A DNA stretch of 64,000 bases from Pseudomonas marincola (GCF_900116605.1 NZ_FPBC01000002.1:1-64000), one strand, 5' to 3'; positions 8,897 through 19,067 are shown, numbered from the stretch's first letter. The notes: generated by a model not told the origin, from the letters alone. Program-made: numbers and translations.

Positions 8897-9163
8897 ATGG
8901 CCGGTGGTTGGGCAAGTGATGGTGCGGTACAAGAGCAAATCGACAGCAGCATCGACGATGCGATTCAGCGTGCCCGCAGCCAGTTGCATACAGGGCAGAG
9001 CCTGACGCATTGCGAGCAGTGTGATGCGCCCATCCCGCAAGCGCGGCGCGAAGCTGTTCGCGGGGTGCGCTTGTGCATAACCTGTCAGGCCGAAGACGAT
9101 AAAGCCAATGCCGCAGGTGCCGGTTATAACCGGCGCGCGAGTAAGGACAGCCAGTTACGCTGA
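8897..9163 (+). CDS. DksA/TraR-type zinc-finger protein
   Basis: An 88-residue protein with a C-terminal C4 zinc finger, C39-x2-C42 and C60-x2-C63, as in DksA and TraR. The N-terminal coiled coil of DksA is reduced to a short helix (about residues 9-30), so it is a small DksA-like protein of the PA4870 type. Such proteins may bind the secondary channel of RNA polymerase, but direct evidence for this group is lacking. The ATG at 8897 follows AGGAG. A strong bidirectional terminator separates it from ureC. Confidence 0.88.
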   Translation: MAGGWASDGAVQEQIDSSIDDAIQRARSQLHTGQSLTHCEQCDAPIPQARREAVRGVRLCITCQAEDDKANAAGAGYNRRASKDSQLR

Positions 9164-9235
9164 CGCATGACTGGCGCCGATTCGCTGCATGGATGAATCC
9201 AAACGCAGAATATCAGCCGGCTGACCAGCCTGCTC

Positions 9236-9273
9236 AACGCAAACAGGGCCCATGTCGGGCCCTGTTTGCGTTT
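9236..9273. terminator. Bidirectional intrinsic terminator
   Basis: AACGCAAACAGGGCCC and GGGCCCTGTTTGCGTT pair almost perfectly around a short loop, with T-rich sequence on one side and A-rich on the other. It lies between the convergent DksA-like gene and ureC and can serve both. Confidence 0.85.
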
Positions 9274-9296
9274 ACAACTGATACCGAGCTGAGCGG

Positions 9297-10997
9297 TCAG
9301 AACAGGAAGTAGCGCTGCGCCATTGGCAGCACTTCTGCCGGTTCACACCAGAGCAGTTGACCGTCCGCCTTGACCTGATAATTCTGCGCATCGACTTCGA
9401 TGTTGGGCAGGTAATCGTTGTGGATAAGGTCGGTCTTCTTCACATCGCGGCAACCTTTGACCACGCCAATCTGCTTCTTCAAACCCAATTGCTCGGGCAC
9501 ACCGGCATCCTTGGCCGCCTGACTGATAAAGGTCAGGCTGGTGGCGTGGCGCGAGCCGCCGTAGCTGGCGAACATCGGACGATAGTGCACCGGCTGCGGT
9601 GTCGGGATCGACGCGTTGGCATCTCCCATCAGGCTGGCCGCAATGGCTCCGCCCTTGAGAATCAGGGTCGGTTTGACGCCGAAGAACGCCGGACGCCAGA
9701 GCACCAGATCGGCCCACTTACCGACTTCGATTGAGCCCACTTCATGGCTGATGCCATGGGTAATCGCCGGGTTGATGGTGTACTTGGCGATATAGCGTTT
9801 GATGCGAAAGTTATCGTTGCCTTCACCATCGCCCGGCAATGCACCGCGCTGTTGCTTCATCTTGTCGGCGGTTTGCCATGTACGGGTAATCACCTCGCCG
9901 ACCCGGCCCATGGCCTGACTGTCGGAACTGATCATCGAGAAGGCGCCGAGGTCATGCAAAATGTCCTCGGCGGCGATGGTCTCGCGGCGAATACGGCTCT
10001 CGGCGAAAGCCACGTCTTCGGCAATGCTCGGATCGAGGTGGTGACAAACCATGAGCATGTCGAGGTGCTCATCAATGGTGTTCTTGGTGAACGGCCGGGT
10101 CGGGTTGGTCGAGCTTGGCAGCACGTTCGTAAAGCCGCATGCCTTGATGATGTCCGGCGCATGGCCGCCACCGGCACCTTCGGTGTGATAGGTGTGAATG
10201 GTGCGGCCCTTGAATGCGCCCAGCGTGGTTTCAACAAAACCCGACTCGTTGAGTGTGTCGGTGTGAATCGCCACCTGTACGTCGTACTCGTCGGCCACGC
10301 TCAGGCAGTTGTCGATGGCGGCTGGTGTCGTGCCCCAGTCTTCGTGCAACTTGAGGCCGATAGCGCCGGCTTTGACCTGTTCTATCAGCGGCTCCGGCAA
10401 ACTGGCGTTGCCCTTGCCGGTAAAGCCAATATTCATCGCGAAAGAGTCGGCCGCTTGCAGCATGCGCGCCATGTGCCACGGGCCGGAAGTGCAAGTCGTG
10501 GCGTTGGTGCCGGTTGCAGGGCCAGTACCGCCACCGATCATGGTGGTCACGCCGCTCATCAGCGCTTCTTCGATCTGCTGCGGGCAAATGAAGTGGATAT
10601 GCGAGTCGATCCCGCCAGCTGTGAGGATCATGCCTTCACCGGCGATAACTTCGGTGCCTGCGCCAACTGCGATGGTGACATCGGGCTGGATGTCGGCGTT
10701 GCCGCCTTTACCGATTGCCGCAATGCGCCCGTCCTTGAGGCCCACGTCGGCTTTGACGATGCCCCAGTGATCGATGATCAGCGCGTTGGTGATCAGCGTA
10801 TCGACCACATCTTTGGCGCACAACTGGCCCTGGCCCATGCCGTCACGGATGACTTTGCCGCCGCCGAACTTGACCTCTTCGCCGTAGGTGGTGAAGTCCT
10901 TCTCGACCTCGACCCAAAGCTCGGTATCGGCCAGGCGAACCTTGTCGCCAACGGTTGGGCCGAACATGTCAGCGTAGGCTTGTCTGCTGATTTTCAT
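9297..10997 (-). CDS. ureC: Urease alpha subunit
   Basis: The 566-residue catalytic subunit of the nickel enzyme that hydrolyses urea to ammonia and carbamate. It has the expected full length and motifs: the N-terminal [19 protein letters not shown], the metal-binding HIHF, the carbamylated Lys216 in GLKLHEDWG, the ligand region AIHTDTLNE, the flap VCHHLDP with catalytic His, and the C-terminal [13 protein letters not shown]. It is the last gene of the minus-strand ureD-ureA-acetyltransferase-ureB-ureC cluster. The nickel-loading genes ureE, ureF and ureG are not in this window; they are also separate in P. aeruginosa. Confidence 0.98.
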   Translation of the reverse strand: MKISRQAYADMFGPTVGDKVRLADTELWVEVEKDFTTYGEEVKFGGGKVIRDGMGQGQLCAKDVVDTLITNALIIDHWGIVKADVGLKDGRIAAIGKGGNADIQPDVTIAVGAGTEVIAGEGMILTAGGIDSHIHFICPQQIEEALMSGVTTMIGGGTGPATGTNATTCTSGPWHMARMLQAADSFAMNIGFTGKGNASLPEPLIEQVKAGAIGLKLHEDWGTTPAAIDNCLSVADEYDVQVAIHTDTLNESGFVETTLGAFKGRTIHTYHTEGAGGGHAPDIIKACGFTNVLPSSTNPTRPFTKNTIDEHLDMLMVCHHLDPSIAEDVAFAESRIRRETIAAEDILHDLGAFSMISSDSQAMGRVGEVITRTWQTADKMKQQRGALPGDGEGNDNFRIKRYIAKYTINPAITHGISHEVGSIEVGKWADLVLWRPAFFGVKPTLILKGGAIAASLMGDANASIPTPQPVHYRPMFASYGGSRHATSLTFISQAAKDAGVPEQLGLKKQIGVVKGCRDVKKTDLIHNDYLPNIEVDAQNYQVKADGQLLWCEPAEVLPMAQRYFLF

Positions 10998-11082
10998 GGT
11001 GTGCTAATCCTGTTTCAGGCTGCCTCGGCGTTACGTGCCCGAGGTCGAAATATCGATTTCACAAAGCGTTTGCAGCCACCCG

Positions 11083-11388
11083 TTACAGGTCGCCCATGAT
11101 CCGTCCGGCAAAGCCGAACACGCGGCGATGGCCGGCCAGATCAACCAGCTCGACTTCACGCGACTGGCCCGGCTCGAAACGCACGGCGGTGCCGGCCGGA
11201 ATATTCAGGCGCATGCCACGGCTTGCCGGGCGGTCGAAGGTCAGCGCATCGTTGGTTTCGAAAAAGTGAAAATGGGAGCCGACTTGAATCGGCCGGTCAC
11301 CACTGTTTGCAACCGTCATGCTGAGGGTGCGGCGGCCGGCGTTGAGTTCGATCTCGCCGTCCTTGATTTGGTATTCACCGGGGATCAT
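11083..11388 (-). CDS. ureB: Urease beta subunit
   Basis: A 101-residue structural subunit that assembles with UreA and UreC. It begins [19 protein letters not shown] and contains [11 protein letters not shown], both diagnostic. The ATG at 11388 fits the family start and lies 8 bases from GGAG; a GTG three codons upstream overlaps that ribosome site and is less likely. The start lies within a few bases of the acetyltransferase stop (11394), so the two are probably co-translated. Eighty-five bases separate it from ureC. Confidence 0.96.
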   Translation of the reverse strand: MIPGEYQIKDGEIELNAGRRTLSMTVANSGDRPIQVGSHFHFFETNDALTFDRPASRGMRLNIPAGTAVRFEPGQSREVELVDLAGHRRVFGFAGRIMGDL

Positions 11389-11393
11389 TGCGC

Positions 11394-11891
11394 TCACTCC
11401 AGAATCAATTGCAAAAAGGTCAGGTCCAGCCAGCGGTCGAACTTGCGCCCGACTTGCGGCATGACCCCGGTCACTTCAAAGCCGAGGCGCTTGTGCAGGC
11501 GGATCGAGGCGCGGTTTTCACTCTCGACCGCCGCCACCATCACATGCAGTTTGTCTGCGCGCGCGCGCTCAATAAGCGCTTCCATCAACTGGGCGCCGAT
11601 ACCAAGACCGCGCTGGTCGCCACAGACATACACCGAGTGCTCGACGGTATGGCGGAAGCCTTCAATGCTGCGCCATGTTCCGTAGGTGGCATAGCCGACC
11701 AGACGGCCATTGGCGTCATGGGCAACCAGAACCGGAAAACCTGCGCGCTGGCGATCATTGAGCCAGGCCAGACGATTGTCGAGGTCGACTTCTGTCTCGT
11801 TCCAGATCGCCGTGGTGTTGCGCACTGCATCGTTGTAAATCGCCAGAATATGCGGGGCGTCTGCCTCGCTGGCATCGTTGATCAATATCAT
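11394..11891 (-). CDS. GNAT acetyltransferase, methionine sulfoximine/phosphinothricin type
   Basis: A 165-residue GNAT-fold enzyme encoded between ureA and ureB. Sequence marks are [18 protein letters not shown] near the N-terminus, [24 protein letters not shown] (acetyl-CoA pyrophosphate loop, about residues 80-103) and [11 protein letters not shown]. The P. aeruginosa protein in the same place (PA4866) acetylates L-methionine sulfoximine and phosphinothricin, which are glutamine synthetase inhibitors. Close similarity throughout suggests the same activity here. ATG at 11891 ([11 protein letters not shown]) matches the family start. The ureA stop lies 12 bases upstream of this start. Confidence 0.88.
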   Translation of the reverse strand: MILINDASEADAPHILAIYNDAVRNTTAIWNETEVDLDNRLAWLNDRQRAGFPVLVAHDANGRLVGYATYGTWRSIEGFRHTVEHSVYVCGDQRGLGIGAQLMEALIERARADKLHVMVAAVESENRASIRLHKRLGFEVTGVMPQVGRKFDRWLDLTFLQLILE

Positions 11892-11902
11892 CAAGGCACC
11901 TT

Positions 11903-12205
11903 TCAAACGATGGGTTGATGCACGGTGACAAGCTTAGTGCCATCCGGGAACGTGGCTTCGACCTGAATTTCCGGGATCATTTCGGGGATGCCTGGCATCA
12001 CTTGATCACGGCTCAGCAGAGTGGTGCCGTAATGCATCAGATCAGCCACGGTCTGACCGTCGCGGGCACCTTCCAGCAGCGCGGCAGAAATATACGCCAT
12101 CGCTTCCGGGTAATTGAGCTTCACCCCGCGAGCCAAACGGCGTTCGGCTACCAGCCCGGCAGTGAATATCAGTAATTTGTCTTTTTCGCGTGGACTTAAA
12201 TCCAT
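11903..12205 (-). CDS. ureA: Urease gamma subunit
   Basis: The 100-residue smallest urease subunit. It begins [17 protein letters not shown], has [12 protein letters not shown] and ends with the VTVHQPIV tail, all typical and full length. It is followed by the acetyltransferase gene and preceded 49 bases upstream by ureD on the same strand, forming a single cluster. Confidence 0.97.
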   Translation of the reverse strand: MDLSPREKDKLLIFTAGLVAERRLARGVKLNYPEAMAYISAALLEGARDGQTVADLMHYGTTLLSRDQVMPGIPEMIPEIQVEATFPDGTKLVTVHQPIV

Positions 12206-12253
12206 CTCGGCTTCTCCAGCTCGGATACTTCAAAATGCTGTGGGATAAACAAT

Positions 12254-13105
12254 TCAGGTGTTCCAGATACGCGGCGGCACGGCTTCGCGGCCCAGCGCGG
12301 CAGGGCGCAGCAAGCGCCACAATTCAATCAGCCAGGCGCGTGCGTGCAAGGCTTCACTCGCCAGACAACGGGCCACCAGCAGGCCCGGCAACTGGCTGAG
12401 ATCGCCACGCACCTGCCCGCTGGTAACGCCCAACTGCTCGCGGCACTGTTCGAGTAATTGCGGGTCAATATCGGCGCTGACTAGCAGCGTCGCAAACACC
12501 GGCTTACCGTCTAAACCAATAGGTGAGTCGAGCAGGCCATCATTACCGCAAATGCGTTGGCGCTCGTGCCAGATTAGTTCGCCATCACGGCGAATATCCA
12601 GCGCCGACTGGAAATGGCCCTGATCAAAACGCTCGCCACTGGCAGGGCGGCCGAGGGCGATGATGTCCCAGTAAAACAGCCGCGCATCACCTTCAAGCTC
12701 AATCGAGGTGCTCAGTTCGGCCTGCGCTGCCGAGTAGACGATGGTTTCCTGCGGCAGCCATTCCAGCGTCGCGCCCGCTTCAACGTGTAAATTCAGCTGC
12801 TGAAAGGCCGGGCCGGCAGCGCGATACCACTTGGCCGCACCGGGGCTGGTCAGTTGCGCCCAGGCGCCGGTGGCAACATTGGCGCTGATGTCCAGCCGGT
12901 CGCCACCGGCAATACCGCCTGGCGGGTGGACAATGATGTGCTGACACACCTCGGGGCCTTCCGCGTACAGATGCTTTTGCACGCGCAGCGGTCCTTTATG
13001 ACGGCGCATGACCGGGCGTGTGGTGTCGCCATTTCGGGCGTAACCCAACTCCAGCTCGGCGTGCCAGCTGGGTGTGAACAGGGCAGGGGTAATCGGTGCG
13101 TTCAT
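12254..13105 (-). CDS. ureD: Urease accessory protein UreD
   Basis: A 283-residue chaperone that binds apo-urease and, with UreF and UreG, guides nickel insertion. Recognisable parts are [32 protein letters not shown] and TPGAAKWYR. It is the first of the urease genes and starts 136 bases after the urtE stop, so it may be read from its own promoter or from the urt genes. A GCGGC/GCCGC hairpin lies in that gap. Confidence 0.95.
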   Translation of the reverse strand: MNAPITPALFTPSWHAELELGYARNGDTTRPVMRRHKGPLRVQKHLYAEGPEVCQHIIVHPPGGIAGGDRLDISANVATGAWAQLTSPGAAKWYRAAGPAFQQLNLHVEAGATLEWLPQETIVYSAAQAELSTSIELEGDARLFYWDIIALGRPASGERFDQGHFQSALDIRRDGELIWHERQRICGNDGLLDSPIGLDGKPVFATLLVSADIDPQLLEQCREQLGVTSGQVRGDLSQLPGLLVARCLASEALHARAWLIELWRLLRPAALGREAVPPRIWNT

Positions 13106-13240
13106 GCGTTGGTTCGTTTTGTCTGTGGCAGAGCGTAGGTGGCAAGTTGCGGCATTAACGCCGCGCTACACAGGTAACGCGGCGCAGCGCCGAATGCGGT
13201 TGTGCAACGCTTGATGGCATTGTGCACATTACCGGCTGGA

Positions 13241-13939
13241 TCAGATTGCAACCAGCCCCCTGACGCCATCGGCTTCCATTTGCTCACCGCGGCCTTGCTG
13301 GATGATCTCGCCACGCGACATCACCAGATACTGATCGGCGAGTTCGGCGGCGAAGTCATAGAACTGCTCGACCAACAAGATCGCCATGTCGCCTCGTGCC
13401 GCGAGTTTCTTGATCACCACGCCGATTTCCTTGATCACCGAGGGCTGAATGCCTTCGGTAGGCTCATCCAGAATCAACAGCCGTGGTTGGCTGGCCAGTG
13501 CACGACCAATCGCCAACTGTTGCTGCTGGCCGCCGGACAAATCACCGCCACGGCGGTGTTTCATCTCTTGCAGCACCGGGAATAACTCGTAGATAAACGC
13601 GGGCACTTCTTTGGCCTGGCTGGCCGGAAAGCGCGACAGCCCCATCAACAGGTTTTCTTCAACCGTGAGCCTGCCAAATATTTCCCGCCCCTGCGGTACG
13701 TAGGCGATGCCGGCGTGCACGCGCTGGTGCGGCTTGAAGCCGGTAATGGTCTGGTCTTCCCATTTCACTGCGCCTTCTTTGGCGGGGATCAGGCCCATCA
13801 GGCACTTCAATAGCGTGGTTTTCCCCACGCCATTGCGCCCCAGCAGGCAGGTGACTTCGCCGACCCTGGCCTCGAAAGACAGGCCGCGCAGGATATGGCT
13901 TCCGCCGTAATATTGATGCAGTTGTTCAACGTGCAGCAT
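13241..13939 (-). CDS. urtE: Urea ABC transporter ATP-binding protein UrtE
   Basis: A 232-residue LivF-type ATPase. Walker A is GRNGVGKTT, the signature LSGGQQQQLAIGRAL, Walker B LLILDEPTEGIQP, and the switch His lies further on. The GGSHILRGLSF opening and EGIQPSVI are characteristic of UrtE rather than the branched amino acid transporter. Encoded last in urtABCDE, it would work as a heterodimer with UrtD to power urea import through UrtB/UrtC. Confidence 0.95.
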   Translation of the reverse strand: MLHVEQLHQYYGGSHILRGLSFEARVGEVTCLLGRNGVGKTTLLKCLMGLIPAKEGAVKWEDQTITGFKPHQRVHAGIAYVPQGREIFGRLTVEENLLMGLSRFPASQAKEVPAFIYELFPVLQEMKHRRGGDLSGGQQQQLAIGRALASQPRLLILDEPTEGIQPSVIKEIGVVIKKLAARGDMAILLVEQFYDFAAELADQYLVMSRGEIIQQGRGEQMEADGVRGLVAI

Positions 13940-13976
13940 ATTGGTATTCCTTGTTGGTGCGCTGAGAGCGGGGCTG

Positions 13977-14828
13977 TCAGCGACCGAGATAAACTTCGAT
14001 CACGCGTTCGTCGGCCTGCACTTCATTGAGTGAGCCTTCGGCCAGTACGCTGCCCTGATGGAGCACGGTAACGTGGTCGGCAATCGAGCCGACAAAGCCC
14101 ATGTCGTGCTCGACCACCATCAGCGAATGCTTGCGTGCGAGAGACTTGAACAACTGCGCGGTGAACTCGGTTTCGGCGTCGGTCATGCCCGCTACCGGCT
14201 CGTCGAGCAGCAACAGTTGCGGGTCTTGCATGAGCAACATGCCGATCTCGAGAAACTGCTTCTGGCCGTGCGAGAGCAAACCGGCGGGGCGTTGCCGTGC
14301 GGTTTCCAGGCGAATGGTGGTCAGTACTTCGTCGATGCGATCGCGCTGCTCGCCGGTCATCTTGGCGCGCAAGCTGGCCCACACCGACTTGTTGGTCTTT
14401 TGCGCCAGCTCGAGGTTCTCGAACACGCTCAGGGCCTCGAATACGGTGGGCTTCTGAAACTTGCGGCCGATGCCTGACTGGGCGATTTGCACTTCGCTCA
14501 TGTGCGTCAGGTCGAGGGTTTCACCGAAGTAGGCCATGCCGCTGTCGGGTCGGGTCTTGCCGGTAATCACGTCCATCATGGTGGTTTTGCCGGCACCGTT
14601 GGGGCCGATGATGCAACGCAATTCGCCGACACCGATGTACAGGTTGAGATCGGTCAGGGCTTTGAAACCATCGAAGCTGACGTTGATGCCTTCGAGCGTG
14701 AGAATGGTGCCGTGGCGAACATTCAGGCCTTTTTCGGCACGCAGGCCAGCACCGATTGCATCGCGAGCAGCGCCTGCCGGGTCAAAGGCCGGTTCCAGCA
14801 TGGCTTCCGGGATTGGAACGGCTCTCAT
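13977..14828 (-). CDS. urtD: Urea ABC transporter ATP-binding protein UrtD
   Basis: A 283-residue LivG-type ATPase with Walker A GPNGAGKTT, signature LLSHGQKQFLEIGM and Walker B LLLLDEPVAGM. The SHGQ rather than SGGQ in the signature is the UrtD hallmark. An N-terminal extension of about 45 residues precedes the ATPase domain. Its start overlaps the urtC stop by four bases (ATGA), showing translational coupling. Confidence 0.95.
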   Translation of the reverse strand: MRAVPIPEAMLEPAFDPAGAARDAIGAGLRAEKGLNVRHGTILTLEGINVSFDGFKALTDLNLYIGVGELRCIIGPNGAGKTTMMDVITGKTRPDSGMAYFGETLDLTHMSEVQIAQSGIGRKFQKPTVFEALSVFENLELAQKTNKSVWASLRAKMTGEQRDRIDEVLTTIRLETARQRPAGLLSHGQKQFLEIGMLLMQDPQLLLLDEPVAGMTDAETEFTAQLFKSLARKHSLMVVEHDMGFVGSIADHVTVLHQGSVLAEGSLNEVQADERVIEVYLGR

Positions 14829-15916
14829 GATTTTTCACCTCGCTTGAGCAGGCCCACCACGCCTTTGGGCAGATACAGGGTGACCAGAATAAACAGTGCG
14901 CCCAGCGCAAACAGCCAGTACTCGGGGAACGCGACGGTGAACCAGCTCTTCATGCCGTTGACCATTCCAGCGCCGAGAATCGGCCCGATAAGCGTGCCGC
15001 GACCGCCGAGTGCGACCCAAACAGCAGCCTCGATCGAGTTGGTGGGCGACATTTCGCTGGGGTTGATGATGCCGACCTGCGGCACATACAGCGCACCGGC
15101 CAAACCGCAGAGCACAGCGGACAAGACCCAGATGAACAGCTTGTAGCCGCGCGGATCGTAGCCGCAGAACATCAGGCGGTTTTCCGCGTCACGCAGCGCT
15201 GTGAGTACCCGGCCGAACTTGCTGCGCGCCAGTTTCCAGCCCAGCAGCAAGCTGCCGACCAGTAGCGCTACAGTCGCCAGAAACAGTGCCGCACGCGTGG
15301 CGGGAGCGGTGATATCGAAACCGAGAATGCGCTTGAAATCGGTGAAGCCATTGTTGCCGCCAAAGCCGGTTTCGTTGCGAAAGAACAGCAACATGCCGGC
15401 AAACGTCAGCGCCTGAGTCATGATCGAGAAATACACGCCCTTGATCCGCGAGCGGAAGGCAAAGAAGCCAAACACCAGCGCGAGCAAACCGGGCGCCAAT
15501 ACCACCAGGCACATGGCCCAAAGGAAGTTGCTGGTGCCGTACCAATACCAGGGCAGCTCATTCCAGGCCAGAAAGCTCATGAACGCGGGCAGGCCATCGC
15601 CAGCTGTTTCGCGCATCAGGTACATGCCCATGGCATAGCCGCCGAGTGCAAAGAACAGGCCATGGCCGAGCGATAGCAGGCCGGCGTAACCCCAGACCAG
15701 ATCCAGCGCCAACGCGACCACGGCGTAGCAGAGAATCTTGCCGACCAGCGTCAGGGTGTAAGCGCTCAGGTGCAGGCTGTTGTCTGCCGGCAGCATGTGC
15801 AGCAATGGCATGGCGATCAGTATCAGCAGAATCAGGCCGCCAAGCGCTATTGAAACGCGCGGGCCGAGTCTGGCGCTGGTGCGCGCCAGCACGGTTTGAT
15901 TGAGAGGCATAGTCAT
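14825..15916 (-). CDS. urtC: Urea ABC transporter permease UrtC
   Basis: A 363-residue inner-membrane permease of the LivM type with about ten hydrophobic segments. The LDLVWGYAGLLSLGHGLFFALGGYAMGMYLMRE region and the LSAVLCGLAGALYVPQVG loop identify it. The start codon overlaps the urtB stop by one base (TAATG). UrtB and UrtC form the membrane channel of the urea transporter. Confidence 0.95.
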   Translation of the reverse strand: MTMPLNQTVLARTSARLGPRVSIALGGLILLILIAMPLLHMLPADNSLHLSAYTLTLVGKILCYAVVALALDLVWGYAGLLSLGHGLFFALGGYAMGMYLMRETAGDGLPAFMSFLAWNELPWYWYGTSNFLWAMCLVVLAPGLLALVFGFFAFRSRIKGVYFSIMTQALTFAGMLLFFRNETGFGGNNGFTDFKRILGFDITAPATRAALFLATVALLVGSLLLGWKLARSKFGRVLTALRDAENRLMFCGYDPRGYKLFIWVLSAVLCGLAGALYVPQVGIINPSEMSPTNSIEAAVWVALGGRGTLIGPILGAGMVNGMKSWFTVAFPEYWLFALGALFILVTLYLPKGVVGLLKRGEKS

Positions 15917-17490
15917 TAGTCGATCACCCGTCCTTTGAGTGCAAACAAGCCTTGCGGGCGTTTCTGAATGAACAGAATGATCAGCGCCAGAATCAGGATC
16001 TTGCCGAGCACCGCTCCAATCTGCGGTTCGAGAATTTTGTTGGCGATGCCCAGCCCGAAGGCCGCCATTACGCTACCGGCCAACTGGCCGACGCCACCGA
16101 GTACGACCACCAGGAACGAGTCGATGATGTAGCTCTGGCCAAGGTCCGGGCCGACGTTGCCGATCTGGCTCAGGGCCACGCCGCCCAAGCCTGCGATGCC
16201 TGAACCGAGGCCAAAGGCGAGCATGTCGATACGCCCGGTCGGGACGCCGCAGCAGGCAGCCATGTTGCGGTTCTGGGTGACGGCGCGAACGTTGAGGCCC
16301 AGACGCGTTTTGTTCAGCAGCAGCCAGGTCAGCACGACCACGAACAGGGCGAAGGCGATGATGACGATGCGGTTGTATGGCAGCACCAGATTAGGCAGCA
16401 ACTGGATGCCGCCGGAGAGCCAGTACGGGTTGGCGACTTCGACGTTTTGCGCGCCGAAGATCACCCGCACCAGTTGAATCAGCATCAGGCTGATGCCCCA
16501 GGTGGCCAGCAGTGTTTCCAGCGGGCGGCCATAGAGGTGGCGAATCACTGTGCGTTCCAGCGCCATGCCAATAGCGGCAGTTACGCAGAACGCGACGGGC
16601 AGGGCGATCAGTGGATACAGGGCTATCGCCTCGGGCGCATAGCGCTGGAACATGACCTGAACCATGTACGTCGAATAGGCGCCGAGCATCAGCATTTCGC
16701 CGTGCGCCATGTTGATCACGCCAAGCAGGCCAAAGGTAATTGCCAGGCCCAGCGCAGCAAGCAGCAGAATCGAGCCGAGGCTCATGCCGCTGAATGCCTG
16801 GCCGAGTAACTCGCCTATCAGCAGCCGGCGCTTAACCTGCGCCAGGCTGGTTTCAGCAGCGGTGCGCACGGCAGCGTCAGTTTCTACGCCTTCTTCGAGC
16901 AGTCGTTCGAGACGCACACGGGCCAGCGGCTGGCCGGTTTCACCGAGCAGGCGCACTGCGGCCAGCCGCACCGCCGGATCAGTGTCGACCAGTTGCAGGC
17001 TGGCCAGCGCGAGGGCCAGCGCTTCGTGAACATCATCGTCGCTTTCATTGCTCAGGCGTTCATTGAGCAGCGGTAACTGCGCAGGCTTGGCGCTTTTCTG
17101 CAGCAGCGTGGCACCTTGCAGACGCACCGCCGGATCGCTCGAAAGCAACTGGTGGCTGGCAACGGTGGTGGCAATCAGGCCGCGCAGGCGATTGTTCAGG
17201 CGCAACTTGCGCAGTTTGCCTACGGGAAGCGTTTCACCTTCAGCGCTCTGGTAACCGCTGTCGGTCTTGTAAAACGGGGTTTTGTTGCTGTCGGCTGCGA
17301 CGCGACCTTCTTGCAGGGCATCGAGCAATGGCAAGCGAGCTGGATCGGGCTCGGCAGCCCAAGCCTGGAGCAATTTCGCTTGCTTTGAAGAATTGGCGGC
17401 GCTGAAATCTGCCGCGTCACCTGCATGGCTGGTGCTCCAGACGAGACACAGCAGCAGGGCGAATGAAAGCCGGTAGAGGGCAGTGATCAT
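15916..17490 (-). CDS. urtB: Urea ABC transporter permease UrtB
   Basis: A 524-residue protein with two parts. The first ~240 residues are exported, beginning with a signal peptide (LYRLSFALLLCLVWSTSHA) and carrying leucine-rich helical repeats with DPAVRLAAVRLL units; the rest is a LivH-type permease with GVINMAHGEMLMLGAY. This N-terminal extension is normal in proteobacterial UrtB. The ATG at 17490 directly precedes the signal peptide; an upstream in-frame start would add 30 non-signal residues and is rejected. Confidence 0.93.
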   Translation of the reverse strand: MITALYRLSFALLLCLVWSTSHAGDAADFSAANSSKQAKLLQAWAAEPDPARLPLLDALQEGRVAADSNKTPFYKTDSGYQSAEGETLPVGKLRKLRLNNRLRGLIATTVASHQLLSSDPAVRLQGATLLQKSAKPAQLPLLNERLSNESDDDVHEALALALASLQLVDTDPAVRLAAVRLLGETGQPLARVRLERLLEEGVETDAAVRTAAETSLAQVKRRLLIGELLGQAFSGMSLGSILLLAALGLAITFGLLGVINMAHGEMLMLGAYSTYMVQVMFQRYAPEAIALYPLIALPVAFCVTAAIGMALERTVIRHLYGRPLETLLATWGISLMLIQLVRVIFGAQNVEVANPYWLSGGIQLLPNLVLPYNRIVIIAFALFVVVLTWLLLNKTRLGLNVRAVTQNRNMAACCGVPTGRIDMLAFGLGSGIAGLGGVALSQIGNVGPDLGQSYIIDSFLVVVLGGVGQLAGSVMAAFGLGIANKILEPQIGAVLGKILILALIILFIQKRPQGLFALKGRVID

Positions 17491-17636
17491 GATGGTGAGA
17501 TTCCCTTTGAAAACTCCGGCAACTCTCTTGTCGGAGCTTTCCGGTGAGCTTGCAGCCGGATGTGGTCCGACGCTCAGCAACCAATAGCGATGCCAGCGAG
17601 ACAGCCGTGTGGCTGCCCGGCTGGCAGTCCATGCGT

Positions 17637-18905
17637 TTAGTTGGACTTCACTGCGTAATCCGGCTTCTTGTCGTTACCCTCGATGTAAGGGCTCCAAGGC
17701 TGGGCGCGGATCGGGCTGTCGGTTTCCCAGACCACATCAAACTGACCGTCTTCCTGAATTTCACCGATCATGACCGGCTTGTGCAGGTGATGGTTGGTCT
17801 TGTCCATGGTCAGGGTGAAACCGGACGGCGCGCTGAAGGTCTGGCCGGCCATGGCTTCACGTACTTTGTCGACATCGGTGGTGCCGGCTTTGGTCACAGC
17901 TTGCGCCCACATGTTGATACCGACGTAGGTGGCTTCCATCGGGTCGTTGGTCACTGCTTTGTCAGCGCCAGGCAGATTCTTGGCCTTGGCGTAGGCTTTC
18001 CACTTGTTGACGAACTCGGTGTTGACCGGGTTTTCAACCGACTCGAAGTAGTTCCAGGCGGCCAACTGGCCAACCAGTGGCTTGGTATCGATGCCGCGCA
18101 ATTCCTCTTCGCCCACCGAGAAGGCTACAACCGGAACGTCGGTGGCTTCGATGCCCTGATTCGCCAGCTCTTTGTAAAACGGTACGTTGGAATCGCCGTT
18201 CACGGTCGAGATCACTGCGGTTTTGCCGCCTGCCGAGAACTTCTTGATGTTGGCTACGATGGTTTGGTAATCGCTGTGACCAAACGGGGTGTAAACCTCT
18301 TCGATGTCTTTGTCGGCGACGCCTTTGCTGTGCAGGAATGCCCGCAGAATCTTGTTGGTGGTGCGCGGATAGACGTAGTCGGTGCCGAGCAGGAAGAAGC
18401 GCTTGGCTGCGCCGCCGTCTTCGCTCATCAGGTATTCAACCGCCGGGATGGCTTGCTGGTTAGGCGCCGCGCCGGTGTAGAACACGTTGGGCGACAGCTC
18501 TTCGCCTTCATACTGAACCGGGTAGAACAACAGGCCATTGAGTTCTTCGTAAACCGGCAGTACCGATTTACGCGATACCGACGTCCAGCAGCCGAAGGTT
18601 ACGGCCACTTTGTCCTGGCTGAGCAACTGACGGCCTTTTTCGGCGAACAGTGGCCAGTTCGAAGCCGGGTCAACTACAACCGGTTCCAATTGCTTGCCGA
18701 GAACACCGCCTTTGGCGTTGATCTCGTCGATGGTCATCAGCGCCATGTCTTTCAATGAGGTTTCAGAGATAGCCATGGTGCCGGACAGCGAGTGGAGAAT
18801 ACCGACCTTGATGGTGTCGGCGGCATGCGCGCTGAATGGGAACAAACCGGTCAGCAGCAGGGCGCTGGCGGCTAGGGTCGATTTCAGGAGAGGACGGCGT
18901 TTCAT
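17637..18905 (-). CDS. urtA: Urea ABC transporter substrate-binding protein UrtA
   Basis: A 422-residue periplasmic urea receptor of the LivJ/amide-binding class. It has a signal peptide (STLAASALLLTGLFPFSAHA) and then IKVGILHSLSGTMAISE, followed by the conserved VTFGCWTSVSRKSVLPV and ENVFYTGAAPNQQ-like segments. It is the first gene of urtABCDE. A sigma-54 promoter match and two NtrC-like sites lie upstream. Confidence 0.96.
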   Translation of the reverse strand: MKRRPLLKSTLAASALLLTGLFPFSAHAADTIKVGILHSLSGTMAISETSLKDMALMTIDEINAKGGVLGKQLEPVVVDPASNWPLFAEKGRQLLSQDKVAVTFGCWTSVSRKSVLPVYEELNGLLFYPVQYEGEELSPNVFYTGAAPNQQAIPAVEYLMSEDGGAAKRFFLLGTDYVYPRTTNKILRAFLHSKGVADKDIEEVYTPFGHSDYQTIVANIKKFSAGGKTAVISTVNGDSNVPFYKELANQGIEATDVPVVAFSVGEEELRGIDTKPLVGQLAAWNYFESVENPVNTEFVNKWKAYAKAKNLPGADKAVTNDPMEATYVGINMWAQAVTKAGTTDVDKVREAMAGQTFSAPSGFTLTMDKTNHHLHKPVMIGEIQEDGQFDVVWETDSPIRAQPWSPYIEGNDKKPDYAVKSN

Positions 18906-18984
18906 TATTATGGCTCCATGCGCAACGGTTGGATTAGACCGGGTTGAAATACCGGGGCTTTAAAAGCCGGGGTCCAATAACCAT

Positions 18985-19002
18985 TGGCAGCATCCGTGCC
19001 AA
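18985..19002 (-). promoter_or_regulatory. Sigma-54 (RpoN) promoter of urtA
   Basis: Read on the minus strand, 19002-18985 is TTGGCACGGATGCTGCCA, which has the required GG (19000-18999) and GC (18988-18987) exactly 10 bases apart and the full TGGCACG -24 element. The expected start would be near 18975, about 70 bases before the urtA ATG. Confidence 0.8.
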
Positions 19003-19067
19003 TTAGCGCAAGTGCCTGTTTTTCTTGAGAATGTGGTCAGATTTTGGGCGTTAGCAAAACGCCCTGT

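Noticed and set aside
9744..11099. 451-residue open frame on the plus strand
   Set aside because: Antisense to ureC, and no ribosome site.
13106..13240. Possible sigma-54 promoter before ureD (GGCGTTAATGCCGC on the minus strand)
   Set aside because: The GG-N10-GC spacing occurs, but it is part of a simple GCGGC/GCCGC palindrome and the rest of the consensus is poor.
17544..18758. 404-residue open frame on the plus strand
   Set aside because: Antisense to urtA; shadow frame.
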